NCBI RefSeq assembly: GCF_002879885.1
Contig: NZ_PNYA01000020.1
Coordinates: forward strand, 1-64,000
DNA length: 64,000 bases
Origin: Trinickia dabaoshanensis
GTDB lineage: Bacteria; Pseudomonadota; Gammaproteobacteria; Burkholderiales; Burkholderiaceae
Reading direction: 5' to 3'
Positions 51,908 through 60,459 of the stretch are shown here, in pieces. The translations under genes were made by a program, and so were the position numbers. Below the pieces are notes generated by a model. The model was not told the origin of the DNA. It saw only the letters and a program-made list of their open reading frames with translations, and did not search any database. Numbering within the stretch: the stretch's first letter is position 1; each line of letters opens with the position of its first letter.

Positions 51908-52801
51908 TCAGCGCAGCCGCGCATCGTCGCAAAGGAAATCGAGAAACGTGCGCACTTTCGGCGAGAGGTATTTCCGATGGCGATAAACGCCGTACAACTT
52001 CGTGCCGAAAAAGCGGTAATCCGTGAGGACGGCCTCGAGCTGGCCCGCCTCGATATCTCGGGCGATGAGCGCATTGGGCAAGAATGCGAGCCCCATTGCC
52101 TCGAGCGCCGCCAAGCGCAGCAGCGATTCGTTGTTGGTCTGCAAGGCAGACTCGAATTTGAGCACCTCGACGCCGCGCGGTCCCTCCACTTCGAGTGCAT
52201 TGTTTGCCGGAAACATCGAATAGCCGAGCATCGTATGCGCCGATAGCGCTTGCGCATCGGCGGGCACGCCGACTTTGCGCAAGTAGCGCGGCGAGGCCAC
52301 CAATTGAAACGTCACCGGCGCAATGGGCCGCGCGATCAGCGCCGGGCCGAGCGACAGCGGGTTCGTCACCCGCAACGCAAGATCGAAACCTTCCTCGACG
52401 AGATTGACGAAACGGCCCGATAAATCGACGTCTAGACGAACCTCGAGATATCGCGTCCGGTAATCGTTCAGGACGGCTACGAAATCGGGATTCGCCATCC
52501 ACACCGGCGCGCTGAGTTTAAGCGTGCCGTGCGGCGCCGCCGTCGATTGGCCGACAGCCGATTCGACGTCGTCGAGTTCGTCGAGCAGTTGACGAACGTG
52601 TTCGAAATACGTCGCCCCCGGTTCGGTCAAGCTCAAATGGCGGCTCGTTCGATTGAGCAGCAAAGTGCCCAGCCGGCGCTCCAGGTGCATGACATGTTTG
52701 CTCGCCATCGCCGGGGACATGTCCAACCGGCGCGCGGCCGCCGCGAAACTCTTGGCTTCCACCGCGAGGCGAAAAACGCGCATGCTCGTAAGCGTATCCA
52801 T
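51908..52801 (-). CDS. LysR-family transcriptional regulator
   Basis: Protein of 297 residues with the LysR N-terminal wHTH (MDTLTSMRVFRLAVEAKSFA, RRLDMSPAMASKHVMHLERRLG) and a periplasmic-binding-like effector domain from about 90. The fold and phrases such as GTLKLSAPVWMANPDF place it in the group often regulating quinone or aromatic-stress genes. It is divergent from the DoxX gene (151-bp gap), the usual arrangement for a regulator and its target. Confidence 0.93.
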   Translation of the reverse strand: MDTLTSMRVFRLAVEAKSFAAAARRLDMSPAMASKHVMHLERRLGTLLLNRTSRHLSLTEPGATYFEHVRQLLDELDDVESAVGQSTAAPHGTLKLSAPVWMANPDFVAVLNDYRTRYLEVRLDVDLSGRFVNLVEEGFDLALRVTNPLSLGPALIARPIAPVTFQLVASPRYLRKVGVPADAQALSAHTMLGYSMFPANNALEVEGPRGVEVLKFESALQTNNESLLRLAALEAMGLAFLPNALIARDIEAGQLEAVLTDYRFFGTKLYGVYRHRKYLSPKVRTFLDFLCDDARLR

Positions 52802-52951
52802 CCGATCGTCAACCAGCAGTAAATGATGGATGAATCATAGCCGAGTTGATGCCGCCCCCCGGCCGTCGTATCGTGGCGCCACACTCGAGCTGCGGCGCGA
52901 GGGGTTGGGCAATGACCTCTCGATCGCCGCAATCGTTCCTAATCGTCAACG

Positions 52952-53368
52952 ATGACCATCATGATCAACGAAAAAACCGCCCCGCTCGCCGCCTTGCTGC
53001 TGCGTGTCAGCCTCGGCATTCTGTTTCTCGCACACGTCGGCCTGAAGCTGTTCGTCTTCAGCGTGCCCGGTTTCGTCGGCTACTTCGCATCGCTCGGTCT
53101 GCCGGCCGTGGCCGCCTACCTCACGATCGCCCTCGAACTCATCGGCGGTATCGCGCTGATACTCGGCGTCTACGCCTCATGGGTGGCCCTGCCGCTGGCA
53201 GTCGAAATGCTGGGGACAGTCGTGCTCGTGCATGGCGCCAACGGCTGGCTCTTCACGAACAAAGGCGGCGGCTGGGAGTATCCGGCGTTCTGGGCGGTCG
53301 CGCTCGTCGCGCTGTTCTTGCTCGGCGACGGCGCCTATGCGCTGCGCCCGGCCAAGCGCAGCGCATAA
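52952..53368 (+). CDS. DoxX family membrane protein
   Basis: Protein of 138 residues with four TM helices, starting MTIMINEKTAPLAALLLRVS; ATG 52961 is an alternative start. Features of DoxX/DoxD-like proteins are LRVSLGILFLAHVGLKLF, FVGYFASLGLPA and GGIALILGVYASW. Homologues take part in oxidative-stress or thiol-linked systems. The divergent LysR gene is probably its regulator. Confidence 0.9.
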   Translation: MTIMINEKTAPLAALLLRVSLGILFLAHVGLKLFVFSVPGFVGYFASLGLPAVAAYLTIALELIGGIALILGVYASWVALPLAVEMLGTVVLVHGANGWLFTNKGGGWEYPAFWAVALVALFLLGDGAYALRPAKRSA

Positions 53369-53401
53369 ACGAGGCAACGGCGGCGCGCGGCCGCCGCGCA
53401 A

Positions 53402-54586
53402 CTAACGCATGTTGCCCGTATGCCCAAGCGAGTAACGCCCGGGCTGCGGCCAGACGGTTAGCCCATGCGGCTCCATGCCGACCGCGATCGACTTCACGGC
53501 GCCGGTGCTCGTATCGATGGCATACACCACGTCGTCGAAGCGCCCCGATAACCACAACGTTTTGCCGTCGGCACTCACGTTACCCATGTCGGGGCTGCCG
53601 CCTCCCGGAATCGGCCAATTCGCGACGACCTTGCGCGTCGCGAAATCGAGCACGGAGACGCTGCCCTTGCCGTGGCGCGGACCATGTACGAGGTTCGATC
53701 CGCGATTGGCGATATAAAGCTTGCTGCCGTCGCGGCTCGGATAGAGTCCGTGCGTGCCTACACCTGTTTTGATGAAGCCGACCTTCGTAAAGGTGTCGCC
53801 GTCGATCACGTAGACACCGTCGGCCATCATGTCCGCCACGTAGAACACTTTGCCGTCGGGCGCAACGCGGATATCTTGCGGCATTCCCTTCGCTTGAAGA
53901 ACCAAGTAACCGAGCACCTTGCGATCGACCATATCGATCTTCGCGAGCTTGCCGCCGAACTCGCATGTGAAGATCGCGTATTTGCCGTCGATCGAGAAAT
54001 CGGCGTGATTGATGCCCTTGCATTCGGGCACGTCGAGGCTCGAAATCAACCGCATGGTATGCGGATCGCGAAAATCGAGCCGCGCATGCGCCTCGGCCAC
54101 GACGATGGCTTCGCGGCCGTCAGGCGTGAAATACATGTTGTAGGGATCGTCCACGGCGATCGCCGGCCCGGGCTTGCCCGTCATCGGATCGATCGGCGTC
54201 AGGCTGCCATCGGTGCGCCCTTCGGCGTTGTTCGTCACCCAGAGCGTTTTCAAATCCCATGACGGCACGATGTGCTGCGGGCTGCGTCCGACCGGAAATT
54301 TGTCGACCACTTTCAGCGTCGCCGGATCGATGACGTAGACATCGTTCGAGCGCAAGTTCGGTACGTACACACGCGAGAGCGCGCCGCTCACGGCCGGGCT
54401 CAAACGATTCACGCCCGCCTCGCCGTACAGATTCGATGGATCCGCAACGCTCGGCATACCGGGTACGGTTTGCACCGCCGAGGCGGCGGCACTCGTCGCG
54501 ACCGGCGCCAACGCCAAACAGCCGCTCGCGAGCGCGGCGCCCAGCCATGCGGCGAACCCGGCCTTGCTCTGTCTTCTTGAACCCAT
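53402..54586 (-). CDS. Exported YncE/YVTN-type beta-propeller protein
   Basis: Periplasmic protein of 394 residues: signal peptide with hydrophobic AAWLGAALASGCLALAPVAT, then seven-blade propeller repeats of the YncE class (RVYVPNLRSNDVYVIDPATL, KVVDKFPVGRSPQHIVPSWD, KTLWVTNNAEG, KVFYVADMMADGVYVIDG, KLYIANRGSN). Members bind DNA, quinones or cofactors in the periplasm, or act as scaffolds. GGGAGGGGCT precedes ATG 54586. It lies 33 bp after the creatininase-family gene and is probably co-transcribed with it. Confidence 0.87.
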   Translation of the reverse strand: MGSRRQSKAGFAAWLGAALASGCLALAPVATSAAASAVQTVPGMPSVADPSNLYGEAGVNRLSPAVSGALSRVYVPNLRSNDVYVIDPATLKVVDKFPVGRSPQHIVPSWDLKTLWVTNNAEGRTDGSLTPIDPMTGKPGPAIAVDDPYNMYFTPDGREAIVVAEAHARLDFRDPHTMRLISSLDVPECKGINHADFSIDGKYAIFTCEFGGKLAKIDMVDRKVLGYLVLQAKGMPQDIRVAPDGKVFYVADMMADGVYVIDGDTFTKVGFIKTGVGTHGLYPSRDGSKLYIANRGSNLVHGPRHGKGSVSVLDFATRKVVANWPIPGGGSPDMGNVSADGKTLWLSGRFDDVVYAIDTSTGAVKSIAVGMEPHGLTVWPQPGRYSLGHTGNMR

Positions 54587-54619
54587 AGCCCCTCCCGATG
54601 TGCGTGGCGGAGTTGCGCC

Positions 54620-55435
54620 TCAACGGCCCGCCGTGTCCTTGCGAATGGCTTCGACCGTATGCGCGACGATCGCCTCCACGCCCATTTGCCCGAGTTCGGC
54701 ACTCGAGCGCCGCGGATCGCCGCCGTAGACGCCGTCCGCGGCCGTGGGCTTCGGCGCCGTTCGCAGCGCATCCAACCGCACCATTCGCGGCGCCACGGCC
54801 AACAGCAACGAGGTATCGGCGAGCCCCGCATGGGTGCCGATCTCATCGTCGCGATAGCCTTTCTCGCGCAACATCCGGGCATAACCGGTCGAGCTTTCGC
54901 CGTAATACTCGGGCGGCACGAACGCTCGCGCTTTGCCGTCGGCCCACGCCTTGTTCAACCGCGCGACGACGTGCTTGATATCGTCCTGATACCCGCCGTG
55001 GTCGCCGAGAAACACCACGTTTCTAAAGCCATGCACTTCGAAGCTATTGGCAGCGGATTCCAGCATTTTTTCGAAGACGTCGTCCGAAACCGTAATGGTG
55101 CCCGGAAAACGCATATGCGCGCTCTGCGGCGAATAGCCGCCCTCCGGCACATAGGCAACGACGGGCGCGACGAGTGCGTTGCCGAGCCCGCGGGCGATGC
55201 GTGCCGCCAGAATCTGCACACGTGCGTTGTGCTTGCCCAGCGCGACGTACGGGCCGCTTTGCTCCGTACCGCCGATGGGGACGATGATCGTCGTCTTGCC
55301 GGCGGCGAGTTCGGCACGCACCTCCGTCCAGGTCAAATCCTCCAGTTGAACCGTATTCGGCACTTGCGCGAACGCCACTGCCTGCGCACACGATAAGCCG
55401 ATAAAAACGAAAGCTTTTCGTAAGAAAAATTGCAT
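54620..55435 (-). CDS. Exported creatininase-family protein
   Basis: Protein of 271 residues. ATG 55435 (MQFFLRKAFVFIGLSCAQAV) gives a signal peptide cleaved near VAFAQ and has GGAGCGGGT upstream. The mature part has creatininase/MftE-type metal motifs: VPIGGTEQSGPYVALGKHN (Glu and His ligands), VVFLGDHGGYQDD and DDEIGTHAGLADTSLLL. Most family members are cytoplasmic amidohydrolases or the mycofactocin-maturing peptidase MftE; an exported form next to a beta-propeller is unusual. The substrate is unknown. It is divergent from the DUF4148 gene. Confidence 0.87.
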   Translation of the reverse strand: MQFFLRKAFVFIGLSCAQAVAFAQVPNTVQLEDLTWTEVRAELAAGKTTIIVPIGGTEQSGPYVALGKHNARVQILAARIARGLGNALVAPVVAYVPEGGYSPQSAHMRFPGTITVSDDVFEKMLESAANSFEVHGFRNVVFLGDHGGYQDDIKHVVARLNKAWADGKARAFVPPEYYGESSTGYARMLREKGYRDDEIGTHAGLADTSLLLAVAPRMVRLDALRTAPKPTAADGVYGGDPRRSSAELGQMGVEAIVAHTVEAIRKDTAGR

Positions 55436-55520
55436 ACCCGCTCCGCAAAAAACCGCCATATCGAACCCGCGTCGTGCCGATTATGAGCAAAACCGTAACG
55501 ATGATTTATCAAAATGGGCG

Positions 55521-55549
55521 TTAACCCTAGCACCTCCGATCGCTAGACT
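55521..55549 (+). promoter_or_regulatory. Sigma-70 promoter of first DUF4148 gene
   Basis: TTAACC (55521-55526) and TAGACT (55544-55549) are spaced by 17 bp, followed by a 5' UTR of about 60 nt. The whole element is nearly identical to the one before the second DUF4148 gene. Confidence 0.65.
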
Positions 55550-55616
55550 GCGTGCATCGGTTCACACAACGAACCGGCTGCAACAGCAAGACACATAACT
55601 TTTGGAGGTAATCGTC

Positions 55617-55925
55617 ATGAAATCGCTGATTCAATCCGTCGTGATCGCCGCCGCTTTGACTGCCCCGGTCGCCGTGTTCGCACAGTCCAATGCGCCGGTC
55701 ACGCGCGCTCAAGTGAAAGCCGAACTCGTTCAATTCGAACAAGTCGCCGGCAAGAGCGCCCTCGGCCACGACCCGTACTATCCGAACGACACGCAAGCCG
55801 CGCAAGTGCGCACGCTCGCGCAAAACGCGAACGACCAAGCCGTGGGCGGCGTACGCGCCGGCACGTTCGCCTCGGGTGCGCCCATTAACGCGGGCACGAC
55901 CGACGCGATCTATTTCGGCCGTTGA
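55617..55925 (+). CDS. DUF4148 small secreted protein
   Basis: Protein of 102 residues: signal peptide MKSLIQSVVIAAALTAPVAV cleaved after FAQ, then SNAPVTRAQVKAELVQFEQV and the GHDPYYPNDTQAAQVR segment characteristic of DUF4148, which is common in many copies in Burkholderia relatives. TTTTGGAGGT lies 10 nt before ATG 55617. The mature part is predicted mostly helical and small. Role unknown, probably periplasmic or secreted. A close paralogue with the same promoter is at 57388. Confidence 0.9.
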   Translation: MKSLIQSVVIAAALTAPVAVFAQSNAPVTRAQVKAELVQFEQVAGKSALGHDPYYPNDTQAAQVRTLAQNANDQAVGGVRAGTFASGAPINAGTTDAIYFGR

Positions 55926-56250
55926 AGCTGCCGTTGAATCCCGCAAGATAGATAGCACGATGAAACGAGCCGACGGCGCCGCAGTGAGCACGCCGGCCGC
56001 GTTAAAGAACATTCGCTGCACCGAACCGGTTGCGGCCCGCCGTCGCCACGCGACGCGCGCATGCCGGTTCGGATCGATACCTCCGTCGCCGGTCATCGGC
56101 GGCTTCGCCTAGCCCCCTAACCTCTAGCCCCTAGCCTTTTAATCGGCTAGGCGCTTTTTCTATTGCGCGCCTGAAGCAGTAAAGCATCGAACGCGGCATA
56201 ATCCGCGCATGCCGCCCATTTCGCGCGGCACGTTCCAACGAGGTACCTCG
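55926..56250. other. Intergenic region with intrinsic terminator
   Basis: 325 bp between the first DUF4148 gene and the DedA-rhodanese gene. The only clear element is the hairpin plus T-run at 56130-56159; the promoter of the next gene should lie in 56160-56240. I see no coding frame that I believe. Confidence 0.4.
56130..56159 (+). terminator. Rho-independent terminator
   Basis: CCTAGCC (56130-56136) pairs perfectly with GGCTAGG (56145-56151) around an 8-nt loop, followed by CGC and a run of five T. It lies about 200 bp after the first DUF4148 stop. Confidence 0.75.
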
Positions 56251-57249
56251 ATGCTTCACGACCTGGTCGCGCGTTACGGCCCGGCACTCGTCTTCGTCAA
56301 TGCGCTTGCGGCGGCACTCGGCATGCCCGTGCCCGCCATGCCCACGCTCGTCCTATTCGGCGCGATGGCGACGTTGCACCCCACGTCGATCGGCGTCCAG
56401 TTCGTACCCGTCCTCGCGCTGGCCGTCATTGCCTCGGTTATCGGCGACAGCGTCTGGTTCTTCGCCGGGCGGCGCTATGGCGGCGCCACGCTTAAAACCC
56501 TGTGCCGCTTGTCGCTGTCGCGCGATACCTGCGTGAAGAAGACCGAGCGCTTTTTCGGGCGCTGGGGCGTGCGCGTGCTGACCGTGTCGAAACTCGTGCC
56601 GGGGCTGTCGCTGCTTTCCGTGCCGATGGCAGGCGCGCTCGGCACGCCGTATCGCGCGTTCGTCGCGCACGATGGAATCGGCGCCCTGATTTGGGCCTCT
56701 CTCGGCTTGGGCATGGGCGCCCTCGTCTCGCATCAGATCGATTGGTTCTTCGCCGCCATGGGCCAATTGGGACATGCGAGCATTTTCGTGATCGCAGCGC
56801 TGCTCGCCGCGTACGCGGCCTACCGCTGGATACGGCGGCACGCGCTGATGAATAAGTTGTCCGACGCTCGTATCAACGTGGACGAACTCTATGAACTCAT
56901 GCTGCGCGAACCCGCGCCGGTCATCCTCGACATTCGATCGGACGAGAAGCGCCTACTAGACCCCTACGTCATCCCCGGCACGCGTTTCGCCGACGACCGC
57001 AAACTCGATGAAGTCATTTCGGCCTATCTGCCCAATCAAAAGATCGTCGTCTACTGCTCTTGCCCGAACGAAGTATCGGCGGCCTGGATGGCCAAGAAAT
57101 TGAACGAAGCCGGCTTTCTGGACGTGCTGCCGCTCAAGGGCGGTATCGATGCATGGCGCGAGGCGGGCCGCGCGGTCACGATCTTGCAGCCGCAAGCGGT
57201 CGAAAAAACATGTACCAATCCGATCGCGCCGGCCATGAGTAAGCACTGA
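56251..57249 (+). CDS. DedA/SNARE-associated membrane protein fused to rhodanese
   Basis: Protein of 332 residues starting MLHDLVARYGPALVFVNALA, with GAGGT 7 nt upstream of ATG 56251. Residues 1-190 are a DedA/VTT domain (SVIGDSVWFFAGRRYGGATL, FGRWGVRVLTVSKLVPGLSL, MAGALGTPYRAF) with several TM helices. Residues about 215-315 are a rhodanese domain (PAPVILDIRSDEKRLLDPYV, KIVVYCSCPNEVSAAWMAKK, PLKGGIDAWREAG) with Cys in YCSCPNE. DedA proteins flip polyprenyl or phospholipids; the rhodanese adds a possible sulfur or redox input. The gene is bracketed by the two DUF4148 paralogues. Confidence 0.9.
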   Translation: MLHDLVARYGPALVFVNALAAALGMPVPAMPTLVLFGAMATLHPTSIGVQFVPVLALAVIASVIGDSVWFFAGRRYGGATLKTLCRLSLSRDTCVKKTERFFGRWGVRVLTVSKLVPGLSLLSVPMAGALGTPYRAFVAHDGIGALIWASLGLGMGALVSHQIDWFFAAMGQLGHASIFVIAALLAAYAAYRWIRRHALMNKLSDARINVDELYELMLREPAPVILDIRSDEKRLLDPYVIPGTRFADDRKLDEVISAYLPNQKIVVYCSCPNEVSAAWMAKKLNEAGFLDVLPLKGGIDAWREAGRAVTILQPQAVEKTCTNPIAPAMSKH

Positions 57250-57289
57250 TTGCGAACGAAAGTGCAAAAATGATTTTGAAAATTAGGCG

Positions 57290-57318
57290 TTAACCCTAGC
57301 TCCTCCAATCGCTAGACT
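57290..57318 (+). promoter_or_regulatory. Sigma-70 promoter of second DUF4148 gene
   Basis: TTAACC (57290-57295), a 17-bp spacer and TAGACT (57313-57318) repeat the promoter before the first DUF4148 gene, including the surrounding GGCGTTAACCCTAGC and TCGCTAGACTGC context. Confidence 0.65.
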
Positions 57319-57387
57319 GCAGTCATCGGTTCACGAAACGAACCCGATGCAAACAGGCAGCAAAACAAACTTTTGGAGGTAGTTGTC

Positions 57388-57696
57388 ATGAAATCGCTCA
57401 TTCAATCCGTGCTCATCGCCGCCGCGATGACCGCTCCCGTCGCAGTTTTCGCACAATCGAACGCCCCGTTGACGCGCGCCGACGTCAAGGCTCAACTCGT
57501 GCAATTCGAACAGGCGGGCGGCCCGCGCAGCCTCGGCAACGATCCGTACTACCCGGCCGACGCACAACTCGCTCAAGCGCGCGTCGATGCCCAAAACGGC
57601 AAGGATCAAGCGATCGGCGGCGTACGCGTCGGTTCGTCGGCTTCGGGCGCGCCCGTGTCCCCCGGCGCGGTCGACGCGTTGTACTTCGGCCGTTAA
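57388..57696 (+). CDS. DUF4148 small secreted protein (paralogue)
   Basis: A 102-residue paralogue of the protein at 55617: signal peptide MKSLIQSVLIAAAMTAPVAV cleaved after FAQ, then NAPLTRADVKAQLVQFEQ, GNDPYYPADAQLAQAR and a conserved C-terminus (DALYFGR). TTTTGGAGGT precedes ATG 57388. Its stop codon overlaps the stop of the convergent hydrolase gene (57693-57696). Confidence 0.9.
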   Translation: MKSLIQSVLIAAAMTAPVAVFAQSNAPLTRADVKAQLVQFEQAGGPRSLGNDPYYPADAQLAQARVDAQNGKDQAIGGVRVGSSASGAPVSPGAVDALYFGR

Positions 57697-58499
57697 TTCA
57701 CGCGCCTCTCGAGTAAGAACGCGGCTACCGCATCGACGAATGCTTGCCGCGACTCGACATTCGGTAAATGCACGCAAGGCAGCGACAGATAGCGTGCCCC
57801 CGCGATCGCAGCCGCGATCGCTTCTCCATGTGCGGGCAAGGTCACCGTATCGTCCTTGCCCGCGATAACGAGTGACGGTCGATCGATCAGCGCCACCGTC
57901 CGTCGAAAATCGAGGTCGCGCACCGCGGCAAAGGCACCGGCCAGTCCTTGCGGCGGCGTGTCGAGGACCATCCGCCGAAACGCATCCACCGCGGGCACGC
58001 GTGCGTCGATCGTCGCTTGCGAGAACCAATTCCGGATAAAACCCTCGGCCGTCTCGCGCATATCGTCGATATGCGCGAGCTGTGCGATTCGTTCGTCGAA
58101 ATAGTGCGCCGGCCCAAGATACGCCGACGTATTGCTCAACACGAGCCGCTCGATACGTTCCGGCGCGCGGATGCCGAGCCACTGTCCAATCATGCCGCCC
58201 AGCGACAAGCCCAGAAAATGCACGCGCTCGAGTTCGAGCGCGTCGAGCAATTCGACGACATCGCGGCCGAGCCGGTCGATCGAATAGGCTCCCGCCGGTG
58301 CATCCGATGCGCCGTGACCTCGCGTGTCGTAACGCAACACCCGGAAATGCTCGACGAGATCGGGCATCACCGAGTCCCACATCGCGAGCGAAGTGGCGAT
58401 CGAATTGGACAGCACGAGCACGGGTGCGTCTTTGCGCCCATCGAATCGATAGGCAATGCGGGCACCGTCGCCCGCGGTGAAATGCGAGAGCGCTTCCAT
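57693..58499 (-). CDS. Alpha/beta hydrolase, 3-oxoadipate enol-lactonase-like
   Basis: Protein of 268 residues of the PcaD-like alpha/beta-hydrolase group: MEALSHFTAGDGARIAYRFD, VLVLSNSIATSLAMWD (oxyanion region), RYDTRGHGASDAP, the nucleophile elbow GLSLGGMIGQWLG (Ser near 99), the acid in VIAGKDDTVTLP and the His in CVHLPNVESRQAF. PcaD hydrolyses 3-oxoadipate enol-lactone in the beta-ketoadipate pathway, but no other pca gene is nearby, so the substrate is uncertain. ATG 58499 follows AGGA. It is divergent from a LysR gene that may control it. Confidence 0.8.
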   Translation of the reverse strand: MEALSHFTAGDGARIAYRFDGRKDAPVLVLSNSIATSLAMWDSVMPDLVEHFRVLRYDTRGHGASDAPAGAYSIDRLGRDVVELLDALELERVHFLGLSLGGMIGQWLGIRAPERIERLVLSNTSAYLGPAHYFDERIAQLAHIDDMRETAEGFIRNWFSQATIDARVPAVDAFRRMVLDTPPQGLAGAFAAVRDLDFRRTVALIDRPSLVIAGKDDTVTLPAHGEAIAAAIAGARYLSLPCVHLPNVESRQAFVDAVAAFLLERRVN

Positions 58500-58637
58500 G
58501 GAATCTGTTCCTCGATAGGGGTTGAGGGAATTCGGTTCGACGCAAGCATCGTAATTTGACGGCCCAGGGAAAGACATTACAAAGTTCGGATATTCTTTGT
58601 AACGTCACCGGCACGCCCGGTTCTCCGCGCCTATTCC

Positions 58638-59561
58638 ATGAACGAATTCACTCTCCACGATCTACACTGCTTCGATGCGGTGGTGCGCGCCGGCGGCTTT
58701 CAGGCAGCGGCGGCGGCATTGCATCGCTCGCACCCCGCGGTGTTCGCGGCCGTCGCGCGCCTCGAGCGGCAATTGGGACTCGCGTTACTCGATCGCAGCG
58801 GCTATCGCGTGCGTATGACGGCCGAAGGGCGCACCTTCCATAGCAAAGCGCAAGCGCTGCTGAACGAATTCGCCGGGCTGCGCACCTACGCGGCGCAACT
58901 CGCCATGGGGGAAGAGTCCGAATTGCACGTCGTCATCGGCGACCTTTGCCCGCGCGAGCGCACGCTCGCCTTACTTTCGGGATTCTTCGGCACCTGTCCC
59001 GGCACGCGTTTGCACTTGCACGTGGAAGCCGTGGCCGGACCGCAGGAACGCCTGCTCGACGGCGATGCCGATCTCATCTTGCATCGGATCGACAAGGCCG
59101 ATCCTCGCATCGAGTGGATCGCCATCGGCGAGGTCGAACTCGTGCCGGTCATTGCGCCGTCATTGCTGCCCGATAAATTGCCGAAATCAGTCAAACCGGA
59201 GCACTTGCGCGAACTCACGCAATGCGTCATGCGCGATACCGCGCGGCACACGCCCGCACGCGACTATTTCGTTGTAGAGGGCGCGGCGCAATGCACGGTG
59301 AGCGATCAATCGATGAAGCGAGAAATCATATTGTATGGCTTGGGGTGGGGACATTTACCGCGCCATATGATCGAAGACGATTTACGCAAAGATCGTTTGC
59401 GCTCGCTGGCCGGCCGGCACTTACCGGGTGCGCGCGAGAAAATCGTGGCCGCCCGCCGCGGCGATCGGCCTCACGGCCCTGTCGCCGAGCGGTTATGGCG
59501 CTATTTGAGCGAGCATGCTCCGAGTGTGCTCGCCGACGTTAAACCGAAACGATCGCGCTAG
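58638..59561 (+). CDS. LysR-family transcriptional regulator
   Basis: Protein of 307 residues: wHTH (LHDLHCFDAVVRAGGFQAAA, RSHPAVFAAVARLERQLGLA) and a C-terminal effector-binding domain that includes LPSLLPDKLPKS-type strands and ends VLADVKPKRSR. It is divergent from the enol-lactonase-like gene with a 138-bp gap, a normal regulator-target arrangement. The HTH has His-Pro in the recognition helix region (HRSHPAVFAAV), somewhat unusual for the family. Confidence 0.92.
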   Translation: MNEFTLHDLHCFDAVVRAGGFQAAAAALHRSHPAVFAAVARLERQLGLALLDRSGYRVRMTAEGRTFHSKAQALLNEFAGLRTYAAQLAMGEESELHVVIGDLCPRERTLALLSGFFGTCPGTRLHLHVEAVAGPQERLLDGDADLILHRIDKADPRIEWIAIGEVELVPVIAPSLLPDKLPKSVKPEHLRELTQCVMRDTARHTPARDYFVVEGAAQCTVSDQSMKREIILYGLGWGHLPRHMIEDDLRKDRLRSLAGRHLPGAREKIVAARRGDRPHGPVAERLWRYLSEHAPSVLADVKPKRSR

Positions 59562-59697
59562 CCGTGCGCGGCTATGCGTATTTGGATGCGAAAGCAACTT
59601 GTTGCCGGGACGAATCTCACTGTACGATGCAATGAATAACCGAGCGGGCATACCGCAGGGAAAACCTGAATCAATAAGACCAATGCGGGGGATTATG

Positions 59698-60459
59698 ATG
59701 GCGGCACGCTCGATCATCGCACCCGCATCTCTCGCACATTCAATGAGTACCGCTATTTCCGATCGCAGGCGCGTGACGGCCGACGGCACCCTCGACGGCC
59801 GCCAATTGCACACCGCGAGAATCCTGCTGGCGGACGATCATCCCGTGTTTCGCGAAGGCCTGCGAGAAGTCCTCGACGGCCTGCCGAACGTGAGCGTTGT
59901 AGGCGAGGCATCGGATGCCGCGTCCACGCTTGACTTGGTTCGCCGTACGCGCGCGGACGTCTTATTGCTCGATCTTTCGATGCCCGGGCGCAGCGGAATC
60001 GAATTGATCAGGAAAATCCGCGACGAAGCCCCGCACTTGAAAGTACTCGTCTTGACGATGCACGAGGAGCGTCATTACGCGTTGCGCGCCTTCATGGCCG
60101 GCGCGCAAGGCTATCTGACCAAGCACGCGGCGGCGCAGGAACTCTCGTGCGCCATCGGCAAGGTCTCGGCGGGCGGCACCTACGTCGGCGCGTGGATGGC
60201 CGACTACATCGCGCAAAACCTCGTCGCGCCGCCCGAAACGGCACCGCACCAGCAACTCAGCGACCGCGAATTCGATATCTTCATGCGGCTCGCGCGCGGG
60301 CAAAACGCGACCGAGATCGGCCGCGCGCTGAGTCTCAGCGCGAAAACCGTGGGCAACTACAAGGCGCGCATCTGCCAGGCCATGCACTTTGCCAGTGACG
60401 CAGCGCTCGTGCGCTACGCGGTGCGCAATCAGTTGATCGACGATCACGACATCGTGTGA
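59698..60459 (+). CDS. NarL/FixJ-type response regulator
   Basis: Receiver domain (LLADDHPVFREGL; Asp in LLLDLSMPGRSG; Lys in GYLTKHAA) and LuxR-type HTH (LSDREFDIFMRLARGQNATE, LSLSAKTVGNYKARI). The start is uncertain: ATG 59698 (253 aa) has GGGGGA 5 nt upstream; 59743 (MSTAISDRRR) is nearer the domain. It is a clear paralogue of the regulator at 42801. Its stop overlaps the GTG of the next gene, making a cognate pair with a soluble kinase, in the order regulator-kinase, the reverse of the 40618 pair. Confidence 0.92.
   Translation: MAARSIIAPASLAHSMSTAISDRRRVTADGTLDGRQLHTARILLADDHPVFREGLREVLDGLPNVSVVGEASDAASTLDLVRRTRADVLLLDLSMPGRSGIELIRKIRDEAPHLKVLVLTMHEERHYALRAFMAGAQGYLTKHAAAQELSCAIGKVSAGGTYVGAWMADYIAQNLVAPPETAPHQQLSDREFDIFMRLARGQNATEIGRALSLSAKTVGNYKARICQAMHFASDAALVRYAVRNQLIDDHDIV

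Noticed and set aside
55505-55516. TGATTTATCAAA near the first DUF4148 promoter
   Set aside because: Spacing between half-sites is too short for an FNR-type box.
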